Made by a program: the position numbers and the translations under genes
DNA from: JAGVGT01 sp963807225
GTDB taxonomy: Bacteria; Desulfobacterota; Desulfobulbia; Desulfobulbales; JAGXFP01
Length of the DNA: 64,000 bases
Reading direction: 5' to 3'
Assembly (NCBI GenBank): GCA_963807225.1
Contig: CAWEAD010000006.1
Span: 1-64,000 of the forward strand
Shown: in pieces, positions 34,223-43,241 of the stretch
Position numbering within the stretch: the stretch's first letter is position 1
Layout: each line of letters opens with the position of its first letter
Notes under the pieces: model-generated
The model's database searches: none
What the model was told of the DNA's origin: nothing
The model's input: the letters and a program-made list of their open reading frames with translations, nothing else

Positions 34223-35767
34223 CTAGTCGGGTATGAACAGCGGGTGCCAGCTTCGGCTGGCCCGCCGGAACAGATCGTCCGCCCGGGCCGGTCCGGAACT
34301 GCCCGGTTCGTAAGGGTGCACCTCCAGAGTGGAGCCGGAGGCCCGCAGGATAGGCTCAATGTAGGCCCATTGTGCCTCCAGGCTGTCGGCCCTGGCAAAG
34401 AGGGTCTGGTCGCCGCGCATGGCATCGAGGAACAGGCGCTCGTACGCCGGCCGAACCTTTTTGCCGACGAAGGCCTTGGTGTAGCCGAAGTCCATGGCCA
34501 TATCCCCCACCTCCAGATGATCGCCCGGCACCTTGCAGGAAAAGGAGAGGGAGATTCCTTCGTCCGGCTGGATTCGCAGGGTGATGGTGTTGGGGCTGAT
34601 GTTCTGGCAGACCTCCCTGGAGCCGAAAAGGCAGATGGGGATATGGCGAAATCGGATCACCACCTCGGTGAGTTGCCGGGACAGCCGCTTGCCGGCTCTG
34701 ATATAGAAGGGCACCCCCTGCCAGCGCCAGTTGTCGATCAAGATCTTGACCGCCGCGAAGGTCGGAGTATCGGAGTCGGCGGCCACGCCCGGTTCATCGC
34801 GATAGCCCCGGTACTGGCCCAGGGTTACCTGCCCGCTGAGCCATTCCGGGCGCAGGGGGCGCAGCGAGCGGAAGAGCTTGCTCTTCTCGTCGTGAAAATC
34901 AGCGGCTTTGAAGGATACCGGCGGTTCCATGGCGATCAGGGCCAGCACCTGCAGGAGATGGTTCTGAATGACGTCGCGCACCACTCCCGTTTTATCGTAA
35001 AAGGTACCGCGACTGCCGATGCCGATATCCTCGGCCCCGGTGATCTGCACATGGTCGATGTGGGCGCGGTTCCAGACCGGGTCGAAGATGGCGTTGGCAA
35101 AGCGAAAGACCAGGATGTTCTGGACCGTCTCCTTAGCCAGGTAATGATCCACCCGGAAGATCTGCTCCTCGGCCAGGATCTCGGCGGCGATGCGGTTGAG
35201 GTCGCGGGCCGAGGCCAAATCGCTGCCGAAGGGTTTTTCGATGACCAGCCGAGTCCAGGGTTCCTGGTCGCCGAGGCCGGAGGCATGCAGAAGATCCGCC
35301 GCCTTGAGGTTTTCCAGGATGGCGGGAAAGAAATGAGAGGCGGTGGCCAGGTAGAAGAGGCGATTGCCTTCGGCACCGCTGCCGCTCTCGACCTCGCGGA
35401 TCCGATTGCTCAGTTTCCGGAAGGGTTCCGGGTTCTTGAAATCGCCGGCATGGTATTGGAGCCTGGCGGCCAGCCGTTGCCAGACCTGCTCATCGAAGGC
35501 GCTATCCAGTTTGGTGGCGATATTGTCGCGGATCTGGGCCTGGAAAGTTTCCCGGGTTCGATCGGTGTGGCTGAAGCCCACGATCATACAGGTATGGGGC
35601 AACATCCCGTCCCGTTCCAGGCCGTAGAGGGCCGGGAAGAGTTTCTTGCGGGCCAGATCGCCGGTGGCGCCGAAGACCACGATGATGCAACTGCTCGGTG
35701 GGGTATCTTTGATAATTAATTTTTCCGGCAATTTGCCGGTCGCCACGCCAACTCCTATTTCACTCAT
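34223..35767 (-). CDS. zwf: Glucose-6-phosphate 1-dehydrogenase
   Basis: 514 residues. It oxidises glucose 6-phosphate with NADP, the first step of the oxidative pentose phosphate pathway. The coenzyme motif is VVFGATGDLARKKLFPAL, the active-site motif RVDHYLAKE, and GKRLSRQLTEVVIRF follows. It has a good ribosome site (AGGAGAG). It sits 139 bp after nuoN on the same strand, so NADPH supply and respiratory genes are neighbours, though probably separate transcripts. Confidence 0.96.
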   Translation of the reverse strand: MSEIGVGVATGKLPEKLIIKDTPPSSCIIVVFGATGDLARKKLFPALYGLERDGMLPHTCMIVGFSHTDRTRETFQAQIRDNIATKLDSAFDEQVWQRLAARLQYHAGDFKNPEPFRKLSNRIREVESGSGAEGNRLFYLATASHFFPAILENLKAADLLHASGLGDQEPWTRLVIEKPFGSDLASARDLNRIAAEILAEEQIFRVDHYLAKETVQNILVFRFANAIFDPVWNRAHIDHVQITGAEDIGIGSRGTFYDKTGVVRDVIQNHLLQVLALIAMEPPVSFKAADFHDEKSKLFRSLRPLRPEWLSGQVTLGQYRGYRDEPGVAADSDTPTFAAVKILIDNWRWQGVPFYIRAGKRLSRQLTEVVIRFRHIPICLFGSREVCQNISPNTITLRIQPDEGISLSFSCKVPGDHLEVGDMAMDFGYTKAFVGKKVRPAYERLFLDAMRGDQTLFARADSLEAQWAYIEPILRASGSTLEVHPYEPGSSGPARADDLFRRASRSWHPLFIPD

Positions 35768-35905
35768 GCCACTCTCCTGATTCGACCCGACCCGGGATGC
35801 AGCCCGGGTTGGGTTTACCGATGTATTTAGACAACCGGCATATTGGATATGAATTGATTATTTGCTTACCACCCAGACCATCTTATCGGCTTATCGCCAA
35901 AACCT

Positions 35906-37318
35906 TCAAACCCAAACGGTCAGGGCCCGGCCGATCAGGGCCATTATCCCCTGGGGCAGCAGACCGAGCCAGAGCAGACCGAGGATGATGATGGTGCCTG
36001 CCAGTCCGCCGGCCAGGCCGATCTTGGCTGGTTTCGCCGTCTCTTCTCCCTGCAGGTAAAGGGCCACCACCACCTTGAGATAAAAGTAGACCGAGACGAT
36101 GGCGGTGACGATGCCGATCAGCGCCAGGACGACGAAGCCGCCCTTGAGCGCGGCGGTAAAGATCAGCAGCTTGCCGATCAACCCGCCGGTGGGCGGCAGA
36201 CCGGCCAGGGCCAGAAGCCCCAGGGCCAGGAGCCCGGCCGCGAAAGGCTGCCGATAGCCGAGGCCCCGGAAGTCTTCGAGATTATTGCGATCCGCTTCGG
36301 GGCCGGAAAGCAGGCCAAGAGCACCGAAGGCGGCCAGATCCATCAAACCGTAGACCGCCGAGTAGAAGACTACCGCCAGCCGTCCATCGACGCCGCCGGC
36401 CAGCAGGGCCATGAGCAGATAACCCATCTGGGCCACGGAGGAATAGGCCAGCAGCCGTTTCACCCGACTCTGCACCAGGGCGGTGAGATTGCCGACGATC
36501 ATGGTCAGGGCGGCCAGACCCCAGAGCAGCGGCAGCAGCGGCCCGGTCATCGGGCCGCCCGGAAAGAGGCGCAGCAGAAAGGCGAAGAGGGCGATCTTGG
36601 TGGTGGTGGCCAGAAAGGCGGTGACCGGCGGCGGCGCTCCTTCGTAGACGTCCGGGGCCCAGAGATGAAATGGCACCAGAGCGAGCTTGAAGCCGACCCC
36701 GACCAGGATCAGGCCGATCCCGGACCAGAACAGGGGCGAATGGCCGGCTGCCCCGGCCGGGGCCAGGACGGCTTTGATGGTCAGGGTGCCGCTCCCGCCG
36801 TAAATCAGCCCGATGCCGAAGACCAGAAAAGAACTGGCCACCGCACCCATGATGAAGTACTTGATTCCGGCCTCGTAAGAGAATTCCCCCTGCCGGTGGA
36901 TGGCGATCAGGATATAGAGGGAGATGGAGAGCAACTCGAAGCCCAGAAAGAAGACCAGCCAGTTTGCGGCGGTGGCCAGAGCCACCGTGCCCAGGGCGGC
37001 GAAGAGCATGGTGCCGTAAAGCACCTCGTTATCGAAAAGATGAAGTTTGGCATAACGCTGCATCAGAAGCAGGGCCAGCAGTGCGAGCAGGCAGAGCAGC
37101 CCGGTATAGAACCGGCTGAAGAGGGAAATCTCGACCAGACCGGCGAAGTTCCCGGCCGGCGGGCAGGTCAACAGGACGGCCAGCCCGCCGCCGCCGGCGG
37201 CCAGCAGGGCAATGGCAAAGGGCAGGCCGGTGCGCCGGGGCAGGAAAGCCCCGGCTGCGTATGCGAGAACGCCGCCGACGGCGAGGATAATCTGGGGCAG
37301 GAGAGCGATGGTGGTCAT
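35906..37318 (-). CDS. nuoN: NADH-quinone oxidoreductase subunit N
   Basis: 470-residue membrane antiporter-like subunit of complex I with about 14 membrane helices. It has the conserved Lys/Glu-bearing segments of the family (GFKLALVPFHLWAPDVYEGA; LAYSSVAQMGYLLMAL). It is the last gene of the nuoA-N operon, 7 bp after nuoM, with a GAGG ribosome site. Confidence 0.95.
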   Translation of the reverse strand: MTTIALLPQIILAVGGVLAYAAGAFLPRRTGLPFAIALLAAGGGGLAVLLTCPPAGNFAGLVEISLFSRFYTGLLCLLALLALLLMQRYAKLHLFDNEVLYGTMLFAALGTVALATAANWLVFFLGFELLSISLYILIAIHRQGEFSYEAGIKYFIMGAVASSFLVFGIGLIYGGSGTLTIKAVLAPAGAAGHSPLFWSGIGLILVGVGFKLALVPFHLWAPDVYEGAPPPVTAFLATTTKIALFAFLLRLFPGGPMTGPLLPLLWGLAALTMIVGNLTALVQSRVKRLLAYSSVAQMGYLLMALLAGGVDGRLAVVFYSAVYGLMDLAAFGALGLLSGPEADRNNLEDFRGLGYRQPFAAGLLALGLLALAGLPPTGGLIGKLLIFTAALKGGFVVLALIGIVTAIVSVYFYLKVVVALYLQGEETAKPAKIGLAGGLAGTIIILGLLWLGLLPQGIMALIGRALTVWV

Positions 37319-37325
37319 GGCGTCC

Positions 37326-38804
37326 TCACCTGGTTCCGGTCAGCAAAAGTTGGACCGGCCCGGCCAGTAGTTTGAGCAAGGGCTGGGGAAAGACCCCCAG
37401 CACCACCACCGCCAAGGCCAGAGGCAGCAGAATCAGAGTTTCCCGGCTGCTGAGATCGTCGAGAATCCGCCCTTCCAGGGGGGGGCCGAAGAGGACCTCC
37501 TGGACGAAATGCAGGACATAGACCAGGGTCAACACCAGACCTCCGAAGGCGAAGACGGCGATGAGCGGCCAGGCCCGAAAGATACCGAAGAGGATCAAAA
37601 TTTCGCCGACGAAATTGTTCAGGCCGGGCAAACCCAGGGATGAGAGGGCGAAGAGCAGGAAGAGGCCGCTGAACCGGGGCATCGAGTGCCAGAGACCGCC
37701 GACCTCGGCGAGCTTCCGGGTGCCGAGCCGCTCGTCCAACATCCCCACCATAATGAACAGGGCGCCGGTGGTGAGGGCGTGATTGACCATCTGCAGCAGC
37801 GAGCCGGTCAAGGCGATGGTGTTCCAGGCCGCGATGCCGAGTACCACCAGCCCCATATGGCCGATGCTGGAGTAGGCCACCAGCCGTTTCATGTCGCTCT
37901 GGGCCAGGGCGATCCAGGCGCTGTAGCCGAGGCCGGCGACGCCCAGGACCATGAGCAGGGGCGCGGCTGCGGCTGCGGCGGCCGGGAATAAGGGGACGCC
38001 GAGGCGCAACAGACCGTAGGCCCCGGTCTTCAGGAGCAGGCCGGCCAGAATGACGCTGCCGGCGGTGGGCGCCTCGGTGTGGGCGTCCGGCAGCCAGGCG
38101 TGCAGCGGCACCAGGGGAATCTTGATCGCGAAGGCCAGGGCAAAGGCAGCGAAGAGCCAGCTGCCGAGCGACGGGTCAAGTTGGGTATGAACCAGGTCGA
38201 TCAGGGCGAAGGTATAGTCCCCGGTGGCCGAGCCGTGGGCCAGATAGAGAGTGATCAGGGCGATCAACATGAAGAGGCTGCCGGCGATGCTGAAGAGCAG
38301 GAACTGAACGGCGGCCCGGATGCGACCCTCGTGACCCCAGCGGCCGATGATCAGGAAGATCGGCAGGAGCTGCAACTCCCAGAAGAGATAGAAAAGAAAG
38401 AGATCGGCGGCCAGGAAGACGCCCAGCACCGCGGTCTCGGTGAAGAGCAGGGCGGCGTGGAAAAGGGCGACCCCTTGCCGGACTGAGCGCCAGGAAACCA
38501 GCACCGCCAGGAGTGAGAGCACTCCGGTGAGCAGGAGCAGCATCAGGCTGATCCCGTCGCAGCGCAGGTCGTAGGAGATGCCGAAGCGCGGCAGCCAGGC
38601 CAGGCGCTCACTCAGCTGCCAGCCGGGTTGCAGCACCCCCCCGCCCGGTTGAAAAAAGAGGGAGAGTACCAGCAGCAGCACCGCGCCGGTGGCCAGCAGC
38701 GTCGTCCAGCGGCAGAGGCGAGGACGGCCGGAGAGGGCCAGGACCACCGGCACCGCCAGGGTCGGCAGGAAAATTACCATGGAAAGCAGGGACGGGGAAG
38801 TCAT
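37326..38804 (-). CDS. nuoM: NADH-quinone oxidoreductase subunit M
   Basis: 492 residues from MTSPSLLSMVIF (38804), whose ATG overlaps the nuoL stop (ATGA). Proton-pumping membrane subunit with about 14 helices. Conserved motifs include KIPLVPLHAWLPDAHTEAPT and LVAYSSIGHMGLVVLG, which carry the key Lys and Glu of the proton path. Confidence 0.95.
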   Translation of the reverse strand: MTSPSLLSMVIFLPTLAVPVVLALSGRPRLCRWTTLLATGAVLLLVLSLFFQPGGGVLQPGWQLSERLAWLPRFGISYDLRCDGISLMLLLLTGVLSLLAVLVSWRSVRQGVALFHAALLFTETAVLGVFLAADLFLFYLFWELQLLPIFLIIGRWGHEGRIRAAVQFLLFSIAGSLFMLIALITLYLAHGSATGDYTFALIDLVHTQLDPSLGSWLFAAFALAFAIKIPLVPLHAWLPDAHTEAPTAGSVILAGLLLKTGAYGLLRLGVPLFPAAAAAAAPLLMVLGVAGLGYSAWIALAQSDMKRLVAYSSIGHMGLVVLGIAAWNTIALTGSLLQMVNHALTTGALFIMVGMLDERLGTRKLAEVGGLWHSMPRFSGLFLLFALSSLGLPGLNNFVGEILILFGIFRAWPLIAVFAFGGLVLTLVYVLHFVQEVLFGPPLEGRILDDLSSRETLILLPLALAVVVLGVFPQPLLKLLAGPVQLLLTGTR

Positions 38805-40671
38805 GACCACAACCTCAGGGCCAGAAGGCAGAAGATCACCGCCGCGCCCAGGAGCAGACCCTGCAGAGCGGTGGAGAGGCGGCCGGTGCTTCCCCGGCGC
38901 AGGATCTGCCCGCACCAGGCCAGAAAATAGCCCGGAGTCAGGAGCCCACGGTGCACCAGCCCTTCATCCACCCCCTGCCAGAAAAAGTCGGCCAACCGGC
39001 GATAGGGGCGGGCCAAGCAGGCCAGGTAGAACCGATCCAGGCCGAATCCGCTTAGCAGTAAGCCATGGAGCACTGGTCCCAGGGAAGTGGGATTGCGCAA
39101 CCCCAGCCGGTCGGCCGGTCCGTAGAAGAGCCAGGCCAGGCCCAGGCCGGAGCAGGCGAGCAGGGTGTCCAGGCTGCTCAGGCCCCAGTCCGTTGCCGGA
39201 GCGGCGAACCGGAGATAACCGGCGAGCCAGGCGGAGCCGGGCAGGTTGAGCAGGCCGCCGCCCAGGGCGAGCAGGGCCAGGGGATAGAGGACCGTGAGCA
39301 TCAGGGGCGACAGCGGTTCGGAGGTGTAAGCGGCCGGACGGCTGGGAGTACCGAAAAAGACGATCAGCAGCAAGCGGAAGCCGTAGAGGGCGGAGAGCAG
39401 GACGGCGACCAGGGCCAGCACCCAGAGGAAGCGGTAGCCGAACCCGCTCTGGTGAAAGACGGCGGCCAGGATCTCGCCCTTGCTGAAAAAGCCGCCGGAC
39501 GGGGGCACTCCGGCCAGGGAGACGATGCCGGCCGCAAAGCTCCAGAAGAGGGCGGGGTGACGCCGCCGCAGGAAACCGCCCATGCGGAAGATATCGTGTT
39601 CGCCGTCCAGCAGCATGATCAGGCAGCCGGCCCCCAGAAAGAGCAGGGACTTGAAGAAGCCGTGGATCAGCAGATGGAACATCGCCCCGGCGAGATCCCC
39701 GGCCCCGAGGCCCAGGAACATGAAACCGACATGGCTGATGGTGGAGTAGGCCAGGACCCGCTTGATGTCTCGCTGAGCCAGGGCCGAGGCGGCCCCGTAG
39801 AGGGCGGTGAGCGCGCCGACCGCGGCCAGGGCCAGCATTACCTGCGGCGTCAGGGTTAACAGGGGTAGGAAGCGCATCAACAGATAGACCCCGGCGGTGA
39901 CCATGGTGGCGGCATGGATCAGGGCGGAAACCGGAGTAGGTCCGGCCATGGCGTCGGGCAACCAGACCTGGAGCGGCAGTTGGGCCGACTTGGCCATGGC
40001 CGCGACCAGCAGCAGGTAGCCGACCAGTTCGAGCAGATGGGGGGGAGTCCCGCCACCTGCCGATTGATCCCGTTCAGGGAGAGGGTGTCGAGATGGGTGA
40101 AGAGCAGGGCGAGAGCGATCAGCAGGGCCGCGTCGCCGATCCTGGTCACCAGAAAGGCCTTGCGTCCGGCCCGGCAGTTGGCCGGATCCTTATACCAGAA
40201 GCCGATCAGCCCGTAGGAGCAGAAGCCCACTCCCTCCCAGCCCAGAAAGAGAAAGAGCAGGTCGTCGGCCAGGACGATTACCAGCATGCTGAAGAGAAAG
40301 AGGTTGAGCAGGAAGAAGTAGCGCAGATAGCCTTCTTCCCCGCGCATGAAGGGGACCGAGTAGAGGTGGATCAGCGCCGCCACCAGGGTGACCATCAGGG
40401 CCATCACCGCCGCCAGGGGATTATAGAGCAGGCTCATCTGCGAGGTGAAGCCAGGCAGCGTCAGCCAATCACGCAGGACCAGATGAAATGTGCCGCCGCC
40501 ACCGGCCGAGAAGGCGAGCGCCGCCATGGCCAGAGCCCCGAGACTGGCCAGGCAGGCAATGGCTTCCCCCAGTCGCCGGGGCAGTTGGCGGCCGCCCACC
40601 GGCAGGCAGCCGAGCAGGCCCAGTCCGCCAACCAGGGGGAAAAGCAGCATCAGGGTCAGGTAGATATGCAT
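38801..40671 (-). CDS. nuoL: NADH-quinone oxidoreductase subunit L, frameshifted at a G7 run
   Basis: It starts at MHIYLTLMLLFP (40671). The first part runs through GWEGVGFCSYGLIGFWY to NGINRQVAG. Then a run of seven G (40039-40045, C on the coding strand) puts the frame off by one. Adding one base restores LPPHLLELVGYLLLVAAMAKSAQL. The rest continues with QLPLQVWLPDAMAGPTPVSA and AYSTISHVGFMFLG to the C-terminal amphipathic helix. With the fix it is about 623 residues, normal for NuoL. A homopolymer error is likely, since loss of NuoL alone from an otherwise intact operon would be odd. Confidence 0.9.
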
Positions 40672-40679
40672 ATTATCGG

Positions 40680-40985
40680 TCAGCCCTTTAGTTGATTGAA
40701 ATCGTCGGCCAGGGTGGAACCGGTCCGCTGCCGGGCCGCCGCGATCAGGGCCAGTCCCACCGCCACTTCGGCCGCGGCCACGGCGATGATAAAGAGGGCG
40801 AAGATCTGGCCGTCGGCCAGCCCCCAATGTAAAGCCGAGGCCACAAAGGCCAGCGCCGCCCCGTTCAGCATGATCTCCACCCCGATCAGGATCATCAGCA
40901 GCTCCCGACGAGCCACCGCGCAGCAGGCCCCGATCAGGAAGAGCAGGGAAGCAAGGATCAGGACCTGGCCGAAAGGCACGATCAT
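40680..40985 (-). CDS. nuoK: NADH-quinone oxidoreductase subunit K
   Basis: 101 residues from MIVPFGQVLILA (40985), overlapping the nuoJ stop. Three membrane helices, with the conserved glutamate in ILIGVEIMLNGAALAF and a second acidic position in VAAAEVAVGLAL. Small proton-path subunit. Confidence 0.94.
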   Translation of the reverse strand: MIVPFGQVLILASLLFLIGACCAVARRELLMILIGVEIMLNGAALAFVASALHWGLADGQIFALFIIAVAAAEVAVGLALIAAARQRTGSTLADDFNQLKG

Positions 40986-41509
40986 CGGGATTCCTCCGGT
41001 CCGGGGGCGATGGTCTTGCGCTCGGAACGGCCCAGATACAGGGCTCCGGCCAGACCCACGAAGAGCAGCAGGGAGACCAGTTCCACCGCGTACCAGTAAT
41101 GCCGGAAGAGCAGGAGGCCGAAAGTGCGGGGCTCCAGCCGGTTGGAGGTCAGGGCGGAGGTCGCGGCCGGATCGGAGCCGACCAGCAGCAGCAGGCAAAG
41201 TCCGATCGCCAGACCCAGGACCAGCGGCGGTAACCAGCGGCGCCGGAAAAGATGTTCAATGATGGGAGCCTTGCCGGGCATGGTGATGATCACGAAGAGG
41301 AAGAGGACCATGATCGCCCCGGCATAGAGAATAACCTGGAAGGCGGCCAGCAGCGGCGCCCCCAGCAAGAGAAAGAGCAGGGCCACTCCCACCAGAGCGA
41401 CGATCAGGAAGAGCACCGCGTGCACCGGCTGGCGCCGGGTGACGGCCAGGGCCGCACTACCCAGAACCAGGGCTCCGAGGAGATAGAAGATGATGGCGAG
41501 GATGGTCAT
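40982..41509 (-). CDS. nuoJ: NADH-quinone oxidoreductase subunit J
   Basis: 175 residues, five membrane helices, with the conserved YAGAIMVLFLFVIIT segment in the middle. AAGG ribosome site. It is separated from nuoI by 103 bp of AT-richer sequence, the larger of the gaps in this half of the operon. Confidence 0.93.
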   Translation of the reverse strand: MTILAIIFYLLGALVLGSAALAVTRRQPVHAVLFLIVALVGVALLFLLLGAPLLAAFQVILYAGAIMVLFLFVIITMPGKAPIIEHLFRRRWLPPLVLGLAIGLCLLLLVGSDPAATSALTSNRLEPRTFGLLLFRHYWYAVELVSLLLFVGLAGALYLGRSERKTIAPGPEESR

Positions 41510-41612
41510 CTGGTTACCTTAAATTACCTTGGGTGCAATGGTTATTCCGGGAAAGGGGAACCACCGGACCAATCTTTCCCATGCTTCCATGATTCTCATG
41601 AACCGCCCCAAA

Positions 41613-42176
41613 TCAGGGCAAATTACTCTTAAAGTCGACCGGCGCCTTTTCATTTAAATGCCCCCCTTTGGGTCGATCTGCCGCCACGCCGGCGTGCCGA
41701 TAATAATCGTATTCTTTATTCTTGCCGCCATGGTCCACCAGCAGGTCCTTTTTTTCCGCCACCAGCTCCAGAAGGGTGGTCCGGCTGAACTCGAAATCCG
41801 GGGTCAGCTGAATGGCCAGGGTGGGGCAGGCCTCTTCGCAAAGACCGCAGTAAATGCAGCGGGCGAAATTGATTCGAAACCAGCGGGCATATCGGCGACC
41901 GTCGAGGTCCTCGGCCGATTCCATCGAGATGCAGCTCACCGGGCAGACCCCGGAGCAGAGGTAGCAGGCCACGCATCGTTCGTTGCCGTCCGGGTCCCGG
42001 GTCAGGACGATACGGGCTCGGGAGCGCTCCGGCAGGATTCGCTTCTCCTCGGGATATTGTTCGGTCAGCGGCCGGCGGAACAGGTGGCGCATGGTCATGC
42101 CGTAGCTGGCGACCAGTCCCCGCAGCCCGGCCAGAACCATGGTCAGCCGGCTATTCCTTGCTTCCGCCAGTTTCAT
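41613..42176 (-). CDS. nuoI: NADH-quinone oxidoreductase subunit I (2x4Fe-4S)
   Basis: 187 residues. Two ferredoxin motifs, CVACYLCSGVCPVSC and CIYCGLCEEACP, hold clusters N6a and N6b. The short N-terminal helix and C-terminal YDYYRH region are of the E. coli type. AGAGG ribosome site. It passes electrons to NuoB. Confidence 0.95.
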   Translation of the reverse strand: MKLAEARNSRLTMVLAGLRGLVASYGMTMRHLFRRPLTEQYPEEKRILPERSRARIVLTRDPDGNERCVACYLCSGVCPVSCISMESAEDLDGRRYARWFRINFARCIYCGLCEEACPTLAIQLTPDFEFSRTTLLELVAEKKDLLVDHGGKNKEYDYYRHAGVAADRPKGGHLNEKAPVDFKSNLP

Positions 42177-42246
42177 CGTAACCTCTTACGGTATAAACAC
42201 CGGGCCGAAAAACAGACTCCTGAGCCGTAATGGCTCACATAATATT

Positions 42247-43236
42247 TCATCCGCGCCACCAGAGAATGACCGCGCCGCTTACCACGATGTTCAAGAGTGC
42301 CGCCGGCACCAGTACCTTCCAGCCGAAGGCCATGAGCTGATCATAGCGCGGCCGAGGCAGGGAAGCGCGGCTCCAGATCAGGAAGAAAGGCACCAGCGCC
42401 ACCTTGAGGGCAAACCAGAGGTAGGGCGGCAGGAACGGCCCGTGCCAGCCGCCCAGGAAGAAAACGGCGACCAGGCAGCCCAGGGTGATCATGTTGATAT
42501 ACTCGCCGAGAAAGTACAGGGCGAAGCGCATGCCGCCGTATTCGGTGTGGTAGCCGGCCATCAGTTCGTTCTCCGCTTCGGGCAGGTCGAAGGGCAGCCG
42601 CTTGCTCTCGGCGACACTGGCGATCAGGAAGATGACGAAGGCCAGGGGCTGCACCAGGATAAAGGGATAATCGGTCTGGGCGGCGACGATCTGCCGCAGG
42701 CTGAAGGAACCGGCCAGCATCACCACCGGCACCAGGGAGAGGCCCAGGGCCAGTTCATAGCTGACCATCTGAGCGGCGCCGCGCAAGCCGCCCAGCAGGC
42801 TGTACTTCGAGCCGGAGGCCCAGCCGCCCAGGGCGACGCCGTAAACCCCCAGCGAGGCCAGGGCCAGGACAGCGAGCAGCCCGACATTGAGATCGGCTAC
42901 CACCAGCACTACCTTGCCGCCGAATAGATGCAGATCGGGACCGAAAGGCACCAGCGCCAGGATCAGGAGCGGTACCAGGGCCACCACCGCCGGGGCGTAA
43001 TGAAAGATGGTCCGGTCGACCCCGGCCGGGGTGATATCTTCCTTGAGCAGCAGCTTGATGGCGTCGGCCAGGGGCTGCCAGATCCCGTGCCAGCCGACCC
43101 GGTTCGGGCCATGTCTGAGCTGGAAGTGCCCCAGCAGCTTGCGTTCGATCAGCACCAGATAGGCGGCCGTCAGCATCACCAGCACCAGGCCCAGGGCCAG
43201 TTTAACGAAGAGTATGAGCAGTCCGATCAGCCACAT
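42247..43236 (-). CDS. nuoH: NADH-quinone oxidoreductase subunit H
   Basis: 329 residues from MWLIGLLILFVKLAL (43236), 5 bp after nuoG; the longer upstream frame is a shadow. Eight membrane helices, with the quinone-site region RHGPNRVGWHGIWQPLADAI and the glutamate-rich loop LPFDLPEAENELMAGYHTEY. Ends ALLNIVVSGAVILWWRG. Confidence 0.95.
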   Translation of the reverse strand: MWLIGLLILFVKLALGLVLVMLTAAYLVLIERKLLGHFQLRHGPNRVGWHGIWQPLADAIKLLLKEDITPAGVDRTIFHYAPAVVALVPLLILALVPFGPDLHLFGGKVVLVVADLNVGLLAVLALASLGVYGVALGGWASGSKYSLLGGLRGAAQMVSYELALGLSLVPVVMLAGSFSLRQIVAAQTDYPFILVQPLAFVIFLIASVAESKRLPFDLPEAENELMAGYHTEYGGMRFALYFLGEYINMITLGCLVAVFFLGGWHGPFLPPYLWFALKVALVPFFLIWSRASLPRPRYDQLMAFGWKVLVPAALLNIVVSGAVILWWRG

Positions 43237-43241
43237 ATTTC

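Noticed and set aside
33803..35719. 638-codon plus-strand frame opposite zwf
   Set aside because: Antisense shadow of zwf in GC-rich DNA; no ribosome site and no recognisable domain.
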